Shown: in pieces, positions 4,529 through 10,721 of the stretch | Layout of the letters: each line of letters opens with the position of its first letter | Position numbering within the stretch: the stretch's first letter is position 1 | From: AC-32 sp045806105 | GTDB taxonomy: Bacteria; Actinomycetota; Thermoleophilia; Gaiellales; Gaiellaceae | Reading direction: 5' to 3' | NCBI GenBank assembly: GCA_045806105.1 | Contig: JBJMJY010000063.1 | Location: 1 to 13,920 of the forward strand | DNA length: 13,920 nucleotides | Program-made: the position numbers and the translations under genes | Notes under the pieces: model-generated | The model's input: only the letters and a program-made list of their open reading frames with translations | What the model was told of the DNA's origin: nothing | Databases searched by the model: none

Positions 4529-7342
4529 ATGGCCGAGCTTCCCACCGGCACGGTCACCCTGCTCTTCACCGACATCGAGGGCTCGACGCGCCTCCTGCAG
4601 CGCGCCGGTGACGCCTACGCGGGCCTGCTCGACGAACACCGGCGGCTGCTGGGCGACGCATTCCGGCGGCACGGCGGCGTCGTCGTCGACAGCGAGGGCG
4701 ACGCCTTCTTCGTGGCGTTCGCGTCCGCGAAGGACGCAGTGGCCGCGGCGGCCGACGCGCAGCGCGCGCTCGCCTCGCACGATTGGCGGGCCGACAATGA
4801 GGTGCGCGTGCGGATGGGGCTTCACACGGGGGAGCCGCGTGTGGTGGAGGGCCGCTACGTCGGGCTCGACGTCCACCGTGCCGCGCGGGTGATGGCCGCC
4901 GGCCACGGCGGGCAGGTGCTCGTCTCGGAGTCGACGCGCGCGCTGCTGGACGACGGCTCGCGGCTCCGCGACCTCGGAGAGCACCGACTCAAGGATCTCT
5001 CGCGCCCGCAGCGGCTCTACCAGGTGGAGCTGCAGGGGTTGCCGGGCGAGTTCCCGCCGTTGAAGACGCTCGACAACCGCCCGACGAACCTGCCCGTGCA
5101 GCCGAACGAGCTGATCGGCCGGGAGCGCGAGCTCGCCGAGGCGGCGGCGTTGCTCAACAACGGGCTCCGGGTGCTGACGCTCACGGGCACCGGCGGCGCC
5201 GGGAAGACGCGGCTCGCGTTGCAGCTCGCCGCGGAGGTAGTCGAGGCCTTCGCGAACGGCGTCTTCTTCGTCTCCCTCGCCCCGGTGCGGGACTGGGAGC
5301 TCGTCGCGCCGACGGTCGCGCGGACGCTCGGCCTGCGCGAGCAGCCGGGGGAGACGGTGCTCGAAACGCTCGGCGACTACCTCGCCGACAAGGAGCTGCT
5401 ACTCGTGCTCGACAACTTCGAGCAGGTGCTCGCTGCCGCGCCGGCCGTGGCCGGGCTCTGCGCCGGCTCGCCGCGGCTGAAGCTGCTCGTGACGAGCAGG
5501 ACACCGCTTCGCCTCTCGGGCGAGCGCACGTACGCCGTGCCGCCGCTAGAGCTGCCTGAGTCGGTGCGGCTGTTCGCCGACCGGGCGCACGCGGCCGCCC
5601 TCGAGTTCGCCGTCACAGACGAGAACGAGGAGGCAATCGCGGAGATCTGCCGCCGCCTCGACCGCCTGCCGCTGGCGATCGAGCTGGCGGCCCCGCGCAT
5701 CCGCAGCCTCCCGCCGGAGGCGTTGCTGCGCCGGCTCGACCAGCGGCTGAAGCTCCTCACCGGCGGCGCGCAGGACCTCGACGAGCGGCAGCGGACGCTC
5801 CGCGCCACGATCGAGTGGAGCTATGAGCTGCTGCCGGCCGCCGAGCGGGAGCTCTTCGCCCAGCTCGGCGTCTTCGTCGGCGGTTGCCGGCTCGACGCGG
5901 CGGAGGCCCTGTGCGACTCGATCGGCATCGACGTGCTCGACGGCTTGCAATCGCTCGTCGAGAAGAGCCTGCTGCGCCAGCGGCCCGACGCCGACGGGGA
6001 GCCGCGATTCTGGATGCTCGAGACGATTCGCGAATACGCGCTCGAGCTACTCGGCGGGGCCGGCGCGCTGGAGGACGCCCGCCGACGGCACGCCGACTGG
6101 TTTCTCGCGCTCGCCGAGCACGTGGACGTCGAGTCGCGCACGGGCGACCAGGCCGCCTGGTTCGTTCAGCTCGACGCGGACATCGCGAACCTCCGTGCCG
6201 CGCTCGACTGGGCCGAGGAGACGCGCGAGGGCGAGCTGATGCTGCGGCTCGCGACGGCGCTCTGGGGCTTCTGGGCGACGCGCGGACACATCGCCGAGGG
6301 CACGACCGTGCTCGAGGAGGCGCTCACGCTGTCGGGCCGGCGACCGGCGCGCGCGATGGTGGGGCTCTGTGCCCTGCACCTGCTGCGCGGGTGGAGCGAG
6401 GGTCTCCCCGACGACATCGACGAGGCGCTGCGAGCCTGCGAGGAGCTCGGCGACGACTACAGCCTTGCCCAGGCCTGGAACCTGCGAGGCCGGCTCCAAG
6501 GAAGCGTCCTCGGGCGCATCGGCGAGGGCGAGCGCGCGTGGCGCGAGGCTCTCCGCTTCGCCGATCGCGGCGGGTACCCCGCCGAGCGGACTGAGAGCAT
6601 CAACTGGCTGCTGGTCGCCGCCGTCTTCGGGCCGCTTCCGGTCGAGGAAGGGATCGCGCGCTGCAAGGAGTTCTTCGACGCCTCGGGCGATGACCCGGCC
6701 ACGCAGGCCTTCTGCTCGTGCCAGCGCGCGGTCCTCGAGGCGATGCGCGGCGACTTCGCGGTCGCGCGGGAGCAGCTCGCCGACGGCACCCGCGCGCTCG
6801 AGGAGCTCGGCCTGAGGGTATGGGCGGCGAATGCGGGGCAGGAGGCGTTCTTCGTCGAAATGCTCGCGGGTGATCCCAGTGCCGCGGCGGCGACGCTGCG
6901 GCGAAGCTACGAGACGCTCCTGGAGATGGGCGAGCGCGGCTTTCGCTCCACGATCGCCGGCCTGTTGGCGCACGCGCTGTACGCGCTGGGCGAGCACGAC
7001 GAGGCCGAGCGCTTCAGCCGCGCCGGCGAGAACGCGGCGGCTTCGGAGGATGTGTACTCGCAGGCGCTCTGGCGCAGCGCGCGGGCGAAGGTACTGGCGG
7101 TCCGCGGGGACGCCGAGATAGCCGAGGTCACGGCATGCGAGGCCGTTGCTCTCACGGAGCGCACCGACCTCCTCAACACCCAGGCGGAGGCGTTGCTTGA
7201 CCTCGCGGAGGTACTGGCGCTGAGCGGTCGGCGGGACGAGGCGCGCGCGGCTGCCCACGCCGCCGCCGCGCGGTTCGAGCAGAAGGGCAACCTCGCGTCG
7301 CTTGCGCGGGCGCTGCGCCTGGCCGAAGAGGCTGCGCCTTGA
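4529..7342 (+). CDS. Class III nucleotide cyclase-STAND ATPase-helical repeat protein
   Basis: This is a cytoplasmic multidomain signalling protein of 937 residues. Residues about 5-165 are a class III cyclase domain. It has metal-site Asp D15 in FTDIEGST and D58 in SEGDAFFVAF, then GLHTGE (97-102) and YVGLDVHRAAR (110-120). The usual substrate-selecting Lys four residues before the second Asp is D54, and the usual catalytic Asn of VNxAAR is H116. Cyclase activity is therefore doubtful or non-canonical. Residues about 190-480 are an AfsR/MalT-type STAND NTPase, with Walker A TGTGGAGKT (219-227), Walker B LLLVLDN ending at D295-N296, LLVTSRTPL, and RLPLAIELAAPR. Residues about 550-937 are alanine- and leucine-rich helical repeats like TPRs. 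No C-terminal LuxR helix-turn-helix or N-terminal DNA-binding domain is seen, so the output is probably protein-protein or nucleotide-based. Mycobacterial Rv0386-type proteins are the nearest architecture I know of. Confidence 0.88.
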   Translation: MAELPTGTVTLLFTDIEGSTRLLQRAGDAYAGLLDEHRRLLGDAFRRHGGVVVDSEGDAFFVAFASAKDAVAAAADAQRALASHDWRADNEVRVRMGLHTGEPRVVEGRYVGLDVHRAARVMAAGHGGQVLVSESTRALLDDGSRLRDLGEHRLKDLSRPQRLYQVELQGLPGEFPPLKTLDNRPTNLPVQPNELIGRERELAEAAALLNNGLRVLTLTGTGGAGKTRLALQLAAEVVEAFANGVFFVSLAPVRDWELVAPTVARTLGLREQPGETVLETLGDYLADKELLLVLDNFEQVLAAAPAVAGLCAGSPRLKLLVTSRTPLRLSGERTYAVPPLELPESVRLFADRAHAAALEFAVTDENEEAIAEICRRLDRLPLAIELAAPRIRSLPPEALLRRLDQRLKLLTGGAQDLDERQRTLRATIEWSYELLPAAERELFAQLGVFVGGCRLDAAEALCDSIGIDVLDGLQSLVEKSLLRQRPDADGEPRFWMLETIREYALELLGGAGALEDARRRHADWFLALAEHVDVESRTGDQAAWFVQLDADIANLRAALDWAEETREGELMLRLATALWGFWATRGHIAEGTTVLEEALTLSGRRPARAMVGLCALHLLRGWSEGLPDDIDEALRACEELGDDYSLAQAWNLRGRLQGSVLGRIGEGERAWREALRFADRGGYPAERTESINWLLVAAVFGPLPVEEGIARCKEFFDASGDDPATQAFCSCQRAVLEAMRGDFAVAREQLADGTRALEELGLRVWAANAGQEAFFVEMLAGDPSAAAATLRRSYETLLEMGERGFRSTIAGLLAHALYALGEHDEAERFSRAGENAAASEDVYSQALWRSARAKVLAVRGDAEIAEVTACEAVALTERTDLLNTQAEALLDLAEVLALSGRRDEARAAAHAAAARFEQKGNLASLARALRLAEEAAP

Positions 7343-7395
7343 CACCGCGACCACTGCGCTGGATATTCCGGCGCGTCCACCGGAAGGGGAGGCCG

Positions 7396-7605
7396 ATGCA
7401 GGAGTCGAAGGGCGGCGGCCACCACCGCCGCCACATTCCCGACCACGTCGCGCAGTACCTCGCGCACCGAGCGCTCGACGATCTGCCCGAGCGTGCCTAC
7501 GAGGCGATCGTCTCGCTCTCGCCGGAGGAGGTCGAGGTGCTCGAGCGGGTCGGTGCGGCCCTGGGCGACTGCGAGCCGCACATGAAGGCGTTCGCGCTCC
7601 ACTGA
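7396..7605 (+). CDS. Small His-rich peptide (69 residues), unknown function
   Basis: The gene starts at ATG 7396, preceded by AAGGGGAGG (7384-7392), the strongest ribosome-binding site in the window. A longer reading from TTG 7339 overlaps the cyclase stop and is less likely. The N-terminus is basic and His-rich (GGGHHRRH at 6-13, H17, H24). The middle is a predicted helix ending in SLSPEEVEVLERV (40-52). The tail holds the only Cys: GDCEPHMKAFALH (57-69). There is no signal peptide or membrane segment. The LSPEEVxVL element resembles helical leader-like segments in small actinobacterial proteins linked to peptide-modification clusters, but I cannot assign a family. Its TGA overlaps the diiron oxidase start, so the two are tightly coupled. 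It could be a modified peptide, a partner subunit or a metal-binding chaperone. Confidence 0.75.
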   Translation: MQESKGGGHHRRHIPDHVAQYLAHRALDDLPERAYEAIVSLSPEEVEVLERVGAALGDCEPHMKAFALH

Positions 7606-8282
7606 CGGAGACGCTGCAGTCCAGCGCGAGCCGCCGCTTCAGGCGCAAGCTCGAGCTCGTCATCGCGCCGTACTCGGAGGCGTGCGGGCTCCTCGTACTG
7701 CATCCGCGCGTCGCCGAGCTCTGGCCCGAGTACCTGATCGCCCAGCACCAGATCATCCGGGCGACGGTTCCGCTGACCCGAGCCGCGCTCGAGCGGGCGC
7801 GGGCGCTCGGCGACGAGGATCCGGTCGCCGCGCCGCTCGCGCGCTACCTCGAGCTGCACGTCGACGAGGAGCTCGGCCACGACGAGTCCCTGCTCGGCGA
7901 CCTCGAGCTGTTGGGCTCCACGCGCGAGGCGGTGCTCGAGCGAATGCCGTCGCCGGCGGTCGCGAGCCTCGTCGGCGTGCAGTACTACTGGGCGCTCCAC
8001 CACCACCCGATCGCGGTGCTCGGCTACATCGGCGTGATGGAGGGCTACCCGCCGACCGAGGAGCTCGTCACGACGCTGGCTGCGCGGACCGGCTTCCCGC
8101 GCGAGGCGTTCCGCACATTCTCCGAGCACGGCGAGCTCGACCCCGGCCATCGCGACCACCTCGACCGCACGCTCGACGCGCTGCCGCTCACGGAACGGCA
8201 CGAGCAGGTGATCGGCGCGGCCGCGATCGCGACCGTCGCGCTGGCGACCCGCGCGCTCGAAGAGCTCCTGCAAGAGCGCTGA
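7602..8282 (+). CDS. Heme-oxygenase-like diiron oxidase (iron-containing redox enzyme family)
   Basis: This is a predicted all-helical cytoplasmic enzyme of 226 residues from the inferred CTG start. Known members of this fold (CADD, SznF, UndA, BesC) use a non-heme diiron centre and O2 for varied oxidations. Numbering from CTG as residue 1, H176-x3-D180-x2-H183 matches the last three metal ligands of that superfamily. E147 (GYIGVMEGYPPTEE) fits the middle Glu, and the HVDEELGHD helix (86-94) supplies the earlier Glu/His ligands. No ATG, GTG or TTG lies in frame between the preceding gene's last bases and the conserved first helix. CTG 7602, overlapping the upstream TGA as CTGA, is therefore the most plausible start. 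GGAG (7607-7610) before CTG 7614 is an alternative but too close. A single-base error turning ATG into CTG is also possible. The substrate is unknown. Confidence 0.82.
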   Translation: MTETLQSSASRRFRRKLELVIAPYSEACGLLVLHPRVAELWPEYLIAQHQIIRATVPLTRAALERARALGDEDPVAAPLARYLELHVDEELGHDESLLGDLELLGSTREAVLERMPSPAVASLVGVQYYWALHHHPIAVLGYIGVMEGYPPTEELVTTLAARTGFPREAFRTFSEHGELDPGHRDHLDRTLDALPLTERHEQVIGAAAIATVALATRALEELLQER

Positions 8283-8295
8283 TTCGGCGCTCCGC

Positions 8296-8301
8296 TACAC
8301 T
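8296..8301 (+). promoter_or_regulatory. Candidate -10 box of rplY-pth
   Basis: TACACT lies in the 28-nt gap after the diiron oxidase stop, 9 nt before the rplY ATG. It shares CTACAC with the tRNA-Gln promoter candidate. The spacing predicts a 5' leader of only a few bases. There is no clear -35, and no Shine-Dalgarno sequence precedes the ATG, which is compatible with leaderless translation. Confidence 0.4.
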
Positions 8302-8310
8302 GCGCCGCCG

Positions 8311-9027
8311 ATGGCCGGAGAGCGAATCAAGCTGCAGGTCGAAGAGCGTGAGAGCCGTGGCTCCGCGGAGTCGCGGCGCCTGCGCAAGCAGGGGTTGATC
8401 CCGGGCGTCCTCTACGGACGCGGGAAGACGCCGCACCCGATCTGCATTCCCGAGCGTGAGTTGCGCCGCGTCCTCACGGGCGGCCAGGGCCTGCACGCGA
8501 TCCTCGACGTGACGCTCGAGGGCCAGAAGACGACGCATCCGTCGATCCTCAAGGAGTACCAGCAGCACCCGGTCAAGGGCGGGATCATCCACATCGACCT
8601 GCAGGAGGTGCGCCTCGACGAGCCGATCCAGGCGCGCGTCGTCGTCGAGCTCGTCGGTGAGCCCGTGGGCGTCACCGAGGGCGGAGTGCTCTCGCAGGTC
8701 AACCGCGAGGTGACCGTCCAGGCGCTGCCGATGGAGATCCCCGAGCACCTCGAGCTCGACGTGAGCATGATGGCCATCGGCGACACGCTGCGGCTCGTCG
8801 ACCTGCAGGCCCAGGATGGGGTCGAGTACCTCGACGACCCCGAGGAGACGGTGCTCGCGACGGTGACGATGCCAACGCGGATCGTCGAGCCCGAGCCGGA
8901 AGAGGTCGAGGGCGAGGAGCTCGAGGAGGGCGAGCTGCCCGAGGGCGAGGTGCCCGAGGGCGAGGAGGCCCCGGCCGAGGGCGAGGCCGAGGAAGCCTCG
9001 GGCGAGCAAGAGACGTCCGAGGAATAG
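8311..9027 (+). CDS. rplY: Ribosomal protein bL25, CTC form
   Basis: It binds 5S rRNA on the large subunit; the long CTC form is associated with general stress in Gram-positives. Residues about 5-95 are the bL25 domain, with ESRGSAESRRLRKQGLIPGVLYG and a strand segment ending in HIDLQEV. Residues about 98-190 are the C-terminal TL5/CTC beta-domain (VVVELVGEPVGVTEGGVL, then MAIGDTLRL). The last 45 or so residues (about 193-238) are an acidic, low-complexity tail of Glu, Gly and Pro in repeated EGE and PEGE units. Such tails are known in long CTC proteins and are probably disordered. The 238-residue length is at the long end. The start is ATG 8311 just below a -10-like box. The stop TAG directly abuts the pth ATG. 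Confidence 0.96.
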   Translation: MAGERIKLQVEERESRGSAESRRLRKQGLIPGVLYGRGKTPHPICIPERELRRVLTGGQGLHAILDVTLEGQKTTHPSILKEYQQHPVKGGIIHIDLQEVRLDEPIQARVVVELVGEPVGVTEGGVLSQVNREVTVQALPMEIPEHLELDVSMMAIGDTLRLVDLQAQDGVEYLDDPEETVLATVTMPTRIVEPEPEEVEGEELEEGELPEGEVPEGEEAPAEGEAEEASGEQETSEE

Positions 9028-9621
9028 ATGCGCCTCTTCCGTCGGGGCGAGCGCGCCTCGACGCTGGAACTGCTCGTCGCTGGGCTCGGCAACCCGGGCC
9101 GCGAGTACGAGCGCTCGCGGCACAACGCGGGCTGGCTGGTGCTGGACGAGCTCGCGCGGCGCCACTGCGGCTCGTGGCGCTCGAAGTTCTCCGGGTCGCT
9201 CTCGGAGGTGCGGCTCGGCGACGCGCGGGTCGCGCTGCTGAAGCCCGAGACGTACATGAACGAGTCCGGCCGCTCGCTCGGCGCGGCGGCGCGCTTCTTC
9301 AAGGTCGAGCCGCAGCAGGTGCTCGTCGTTCACGACGACGTCGACCTCGAGACCGCCCGGCTGCAGGCGCGCGCAGGCGGTGGGCTTGCCGGCCACAACG
9401 GACTGCGCTCGCTCGCGCAGCACCTCGGCTCCCAGGACTTCCTGCGGCTGCGGATCGGCGTGGGGAGGCCGGGCCGCGGCGACCGGCGCTCGGTCGCGGA
9501 CTGGGTTCTCTCGCCGTTCGCGCCTGAGGACGATCCCGAGGCACTGGTCTCGCGCGCCGCCGACGCGGCCGAGACGATCGTCTCAGACGGGCTCGAAACC
9601 GCTCAGCAGCGGTTCAATTAG
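9028..9621 (+). CDS. pth: Peptidyl-tRNA hydrolase
   Basis: It releases peptides from peptidyl-tRNA dropped by the ribosome and so recycles tRNA. The conserved residues of bacterial Pth are present: GLGNPG with N22 (19-24), catalytic His H32 in RHN, KPETYMN with N78, HDDVD with D103/D104 (102-106), and GHNGLRSL with N124. At 197 residues it is normal in length, with about 14 extra residues before the first strand (LLVAGLGNPG). Several actinobacterial homologues have a similar short basic extension. The start ATG follows the rplY TAG without a gap, so translation is coupled. The gene ends tail-to-tail with the minus-strand lipoprotein gene, 7 bp between stop codons. Confidence 0.96.
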   Translation: MRLFRRGERASTLELLVAGLGNPGREYERSRHNAGWLVLDELARRHCGSWRSKFSGSLSEVRLGDARVALLKPETYMNESGRSLGAAARFFKVEPQQVLVVHDDVDLETARLQARAGGGLAGHNGLRSLAQHLGSQDFLRLRIGVGRPGRGDRRSVADWVLSPFAPEDDPEALVSRAADAAETIVSDGLETAQQRFN

Positions 9622-9638
9622 CGGTGTACTAGCGGTTC
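9608..9638 (+). repeat. Three AGCGGT repeats at the convergent stop codons
   Basis: AGCGGTTC (9608-9615), AGCGGTG (9620-9626) and AGCGGTTC (9631-9638) recur at 12- and 11-bp spacing, close to one helical turn. They span the pth stop and the last codons of the lipoprotein gene. Part is coding on each side, so chance is not excluded. No hairpin able to terminate either gene is evident in the 7-bp gap. Confidence 0.5.
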
Positions 9639-10657
9639 CAGCTCGGGCAGCAGGCGTTCTCGCGCAGCAGGACGCGATGACCGTCGCTCACCCGGCGGAT
9701 CGTCAGCGCGAGGCCCTCGTCCCCGCCGCTGCCGACGTAGAAGCGGCCGTCGCTCGAGGCGATGTCGGCGTAATCGTCGAACTGCCGCAGGCGGTGGCTC
9801 TTCGTGTCGAGTACGGCGGCCTTCGTCCCGAACTCGGAGCGGAGACCGATCAGCAGCCGCTCCCCGTCGAGCCACGCGAGCGGCTGCAGGCCGTAGAAGC
9901 CCAAGACCACTATCGAGTCCGGCGCACGGGCGATCACGGGCGAGGGCTCGCCGCCGTCCGCGCCGATCGTCCAGATCCCCGGGGAGGAGCAGTCCTCGAG
10001 CGTCCGGCCCGGCGGGAAGTGGGAGAAGGCGATGCCGGAATCGCCCCAGACGGGAAAGGCGCTGAGCCCGTCGTGCGTGATCCGCTTCGCCGAGCCGCCG
10101 TCCGGGTCGGCTACGTAGAGGTCGAACTGGTCGCCGCAGATCCCCTGGTCGGTCGCCTCGGGCGCGCGCGAGTACACGATGTGCTTGCCGTCGGGCGCGA
10201 GGTCGAAGCCGTAGAGCGACCCGCTCGCGATCTGGCGCGCGCGACCGGTCTCGCGGTCGAGCCCGAGCAGCTTGACCACCGCAGGCCCGGTCGCCGCCGT
10301 CGCGTAGAGCGTCTTCCCGTCCGGCGACCACGCCTGCGGGTGGAGCCTCTGGGCCGTCAGCTCGTGCGAGGTCTTGCCGTCGGCCGAGAGCAGGGCGACC
10401 CCGCCGGCCCGCCGCTGCACCGCGACCGTGCGGCCGTCGGGCGAGAGAACCCCTGCGGAGCCCTCGGACAGCTTCCGCGCGTGCCCGCCGTCGGCCGCGG
10501 CGATCCAGACGCTCGCATCCCTGGCCGACTCGCCCGCCACGTAGACCAGATGCCGATCCTTCGGCGCCGCGCGGTTCTGGCCGCCGTCACCACACGCGGC
10601 CGCCATGAGCACCACGAGGACGGCCGCAACGCCGCAGATCCCCTTCCTCGCCACCAC
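9629..10657 (-). CDS. TolB-like beta-propeller lipoprotein
   Basis: This is a predicted exported lipoprotein of about 342 residues. From GTG 10657 the protein starts with a short basic stretch (VARKG) and a hydrophobic segment (VAAVLVVLMAAAC), with a lipobox-like AAAC and then a polar linker. The mature part has WD40/TolB-type blades: VLSPDGRTVAV, AWSPDGKTLYAT, DLAPDGKHIVYSR, and IWTIGADGGEPSPVI. Paired Cys occur near ICGD, EDCSS and the end (NACCPS). A longer frame reaches ATG 10723 but overlaps the mfd start and would bury the signal peptide, so it is rejected; GTG 10654 is equally possible. No enzyme motif is seen, and the role is probably binding or scaffolding at the cell surface. Other actinobacteria carry the lipoprotein gene lpqT near rplY and pth, but this protein does not look like LpqT. 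Confidence 0.85.
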   Translation of the reverse strand: MVARKGICGVAAVLVVLMAAACGDGGQNRAAPKDRHLVYVAGESARDASVWIAAADGGHARKLSEGSAGVLSPDGRTVAVQRRAGGVALLSADGKTSHELTAQRLHPQAWSPDGKTLYATAATGPAVVKLLGLDRETGRARQIASGSLYGFDLAPDGKHIVYSRAPEATDQGICGDQFDLYVADPDGGSAKRITHDGLSAFPVWGDSGIAFSHFPPGRTLEDCSSPGIWTIGADGGEPSPVIARAPDSIVVLGFYGLQPLAWLDGERLLIGLRSEFGTKAAVLDTKSHRLRQFDDYADIASSDGRFYVGSGGDEGLALTIRRVSDGHRVLLRENACCPSWNR

Positions 10658-10677
10658 CCGATGATGATCGCATCGGG
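10657..10677. promoter_or_regulatory. Inverted repeat, possible operator in the lipoprotein-mfd gap
   Basis: CCCGATG (10657-10663) and CATCGGG (10671-10677) form a perfect 7-bp inverted repeat with a 7-nt spacer. It begins at the first base of the lipoprotein GTG and ends 3 bp before the TAGGAT box before mfd. It therefore occupies the expected -35 region of mfd and the leader of the divergent gene. A dimeric regulator bound here could affect both genes. Confidence 0.4.
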
Positions 10678-10680
10678 GGC

Positions 10681-10686
10681 TAGGAT
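10681..10686 (+). promoter_or_regulatory. Candidate -10 box of mfd
   Basis: TAGGAT with an upstream GC (GGGGGCTAGGAT) resembles an extended -10. It lies 35 nt before ATG 10722. The sequence closely matches that before the aminotransferase gene. The -35 region overlaps the inverted repeat at 10657-10677. Confidence 0.45.
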
Positions 10687-10694
10687 TGGCGAGC

Positions 10695-10713
10695 GCGGAA
10701 CCGCCGGTTCCGC
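10695..10713 (+). promoter_or_regulatory. Perfect hairpin in the mfd leader
   Basis: GCGGAACC and GGTTCCGC form a perfect 8-bp stem around the 3-nt loop GCC, followed by CTTTCGTC and the mfd ATG 8 nt later. It would lie in the mfd 5' leader and reduce access to the start. It could instead be a DNA operator. No Shine-Dalgarno sequence lies between the hairpin and the ATG. Confidence 0.45.
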
Positions 10714-10721
10714 CTTTCGTC

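Noticed and set aside
3071..4984. 637-codon minus-strand frame opposite the aminotransferase and cyclase genes
   Set aside because: Long antisense frames are expected in very GC-rich genes. It spans two genes with strong motifs on the other strand and encodes low-complexity Arg/Val/Ala/Asp sequence without recognisable domains.
7339..7395. TTG 7339 as the start of the small peptide gene
   Set aside because: It overlaps the cyclase stop and lacks a ribosome-binding site, whereas ATG 7396 has AAGGGGAGG at good spacing.
6047..7756. 569-codon minus-strand frame opposite the cyclase-ATPase gene end
   Set aside because: It is an antisense shadow. It covers three plus-strand genes and carries no recognisable family signature.
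8880..9024. GAGGGCGAG-type DNA repeats as a separate repeat element
   Set aside because: They encode the acidic Glu/Gly tail of bL25 in frame and are explained by that protein feature.
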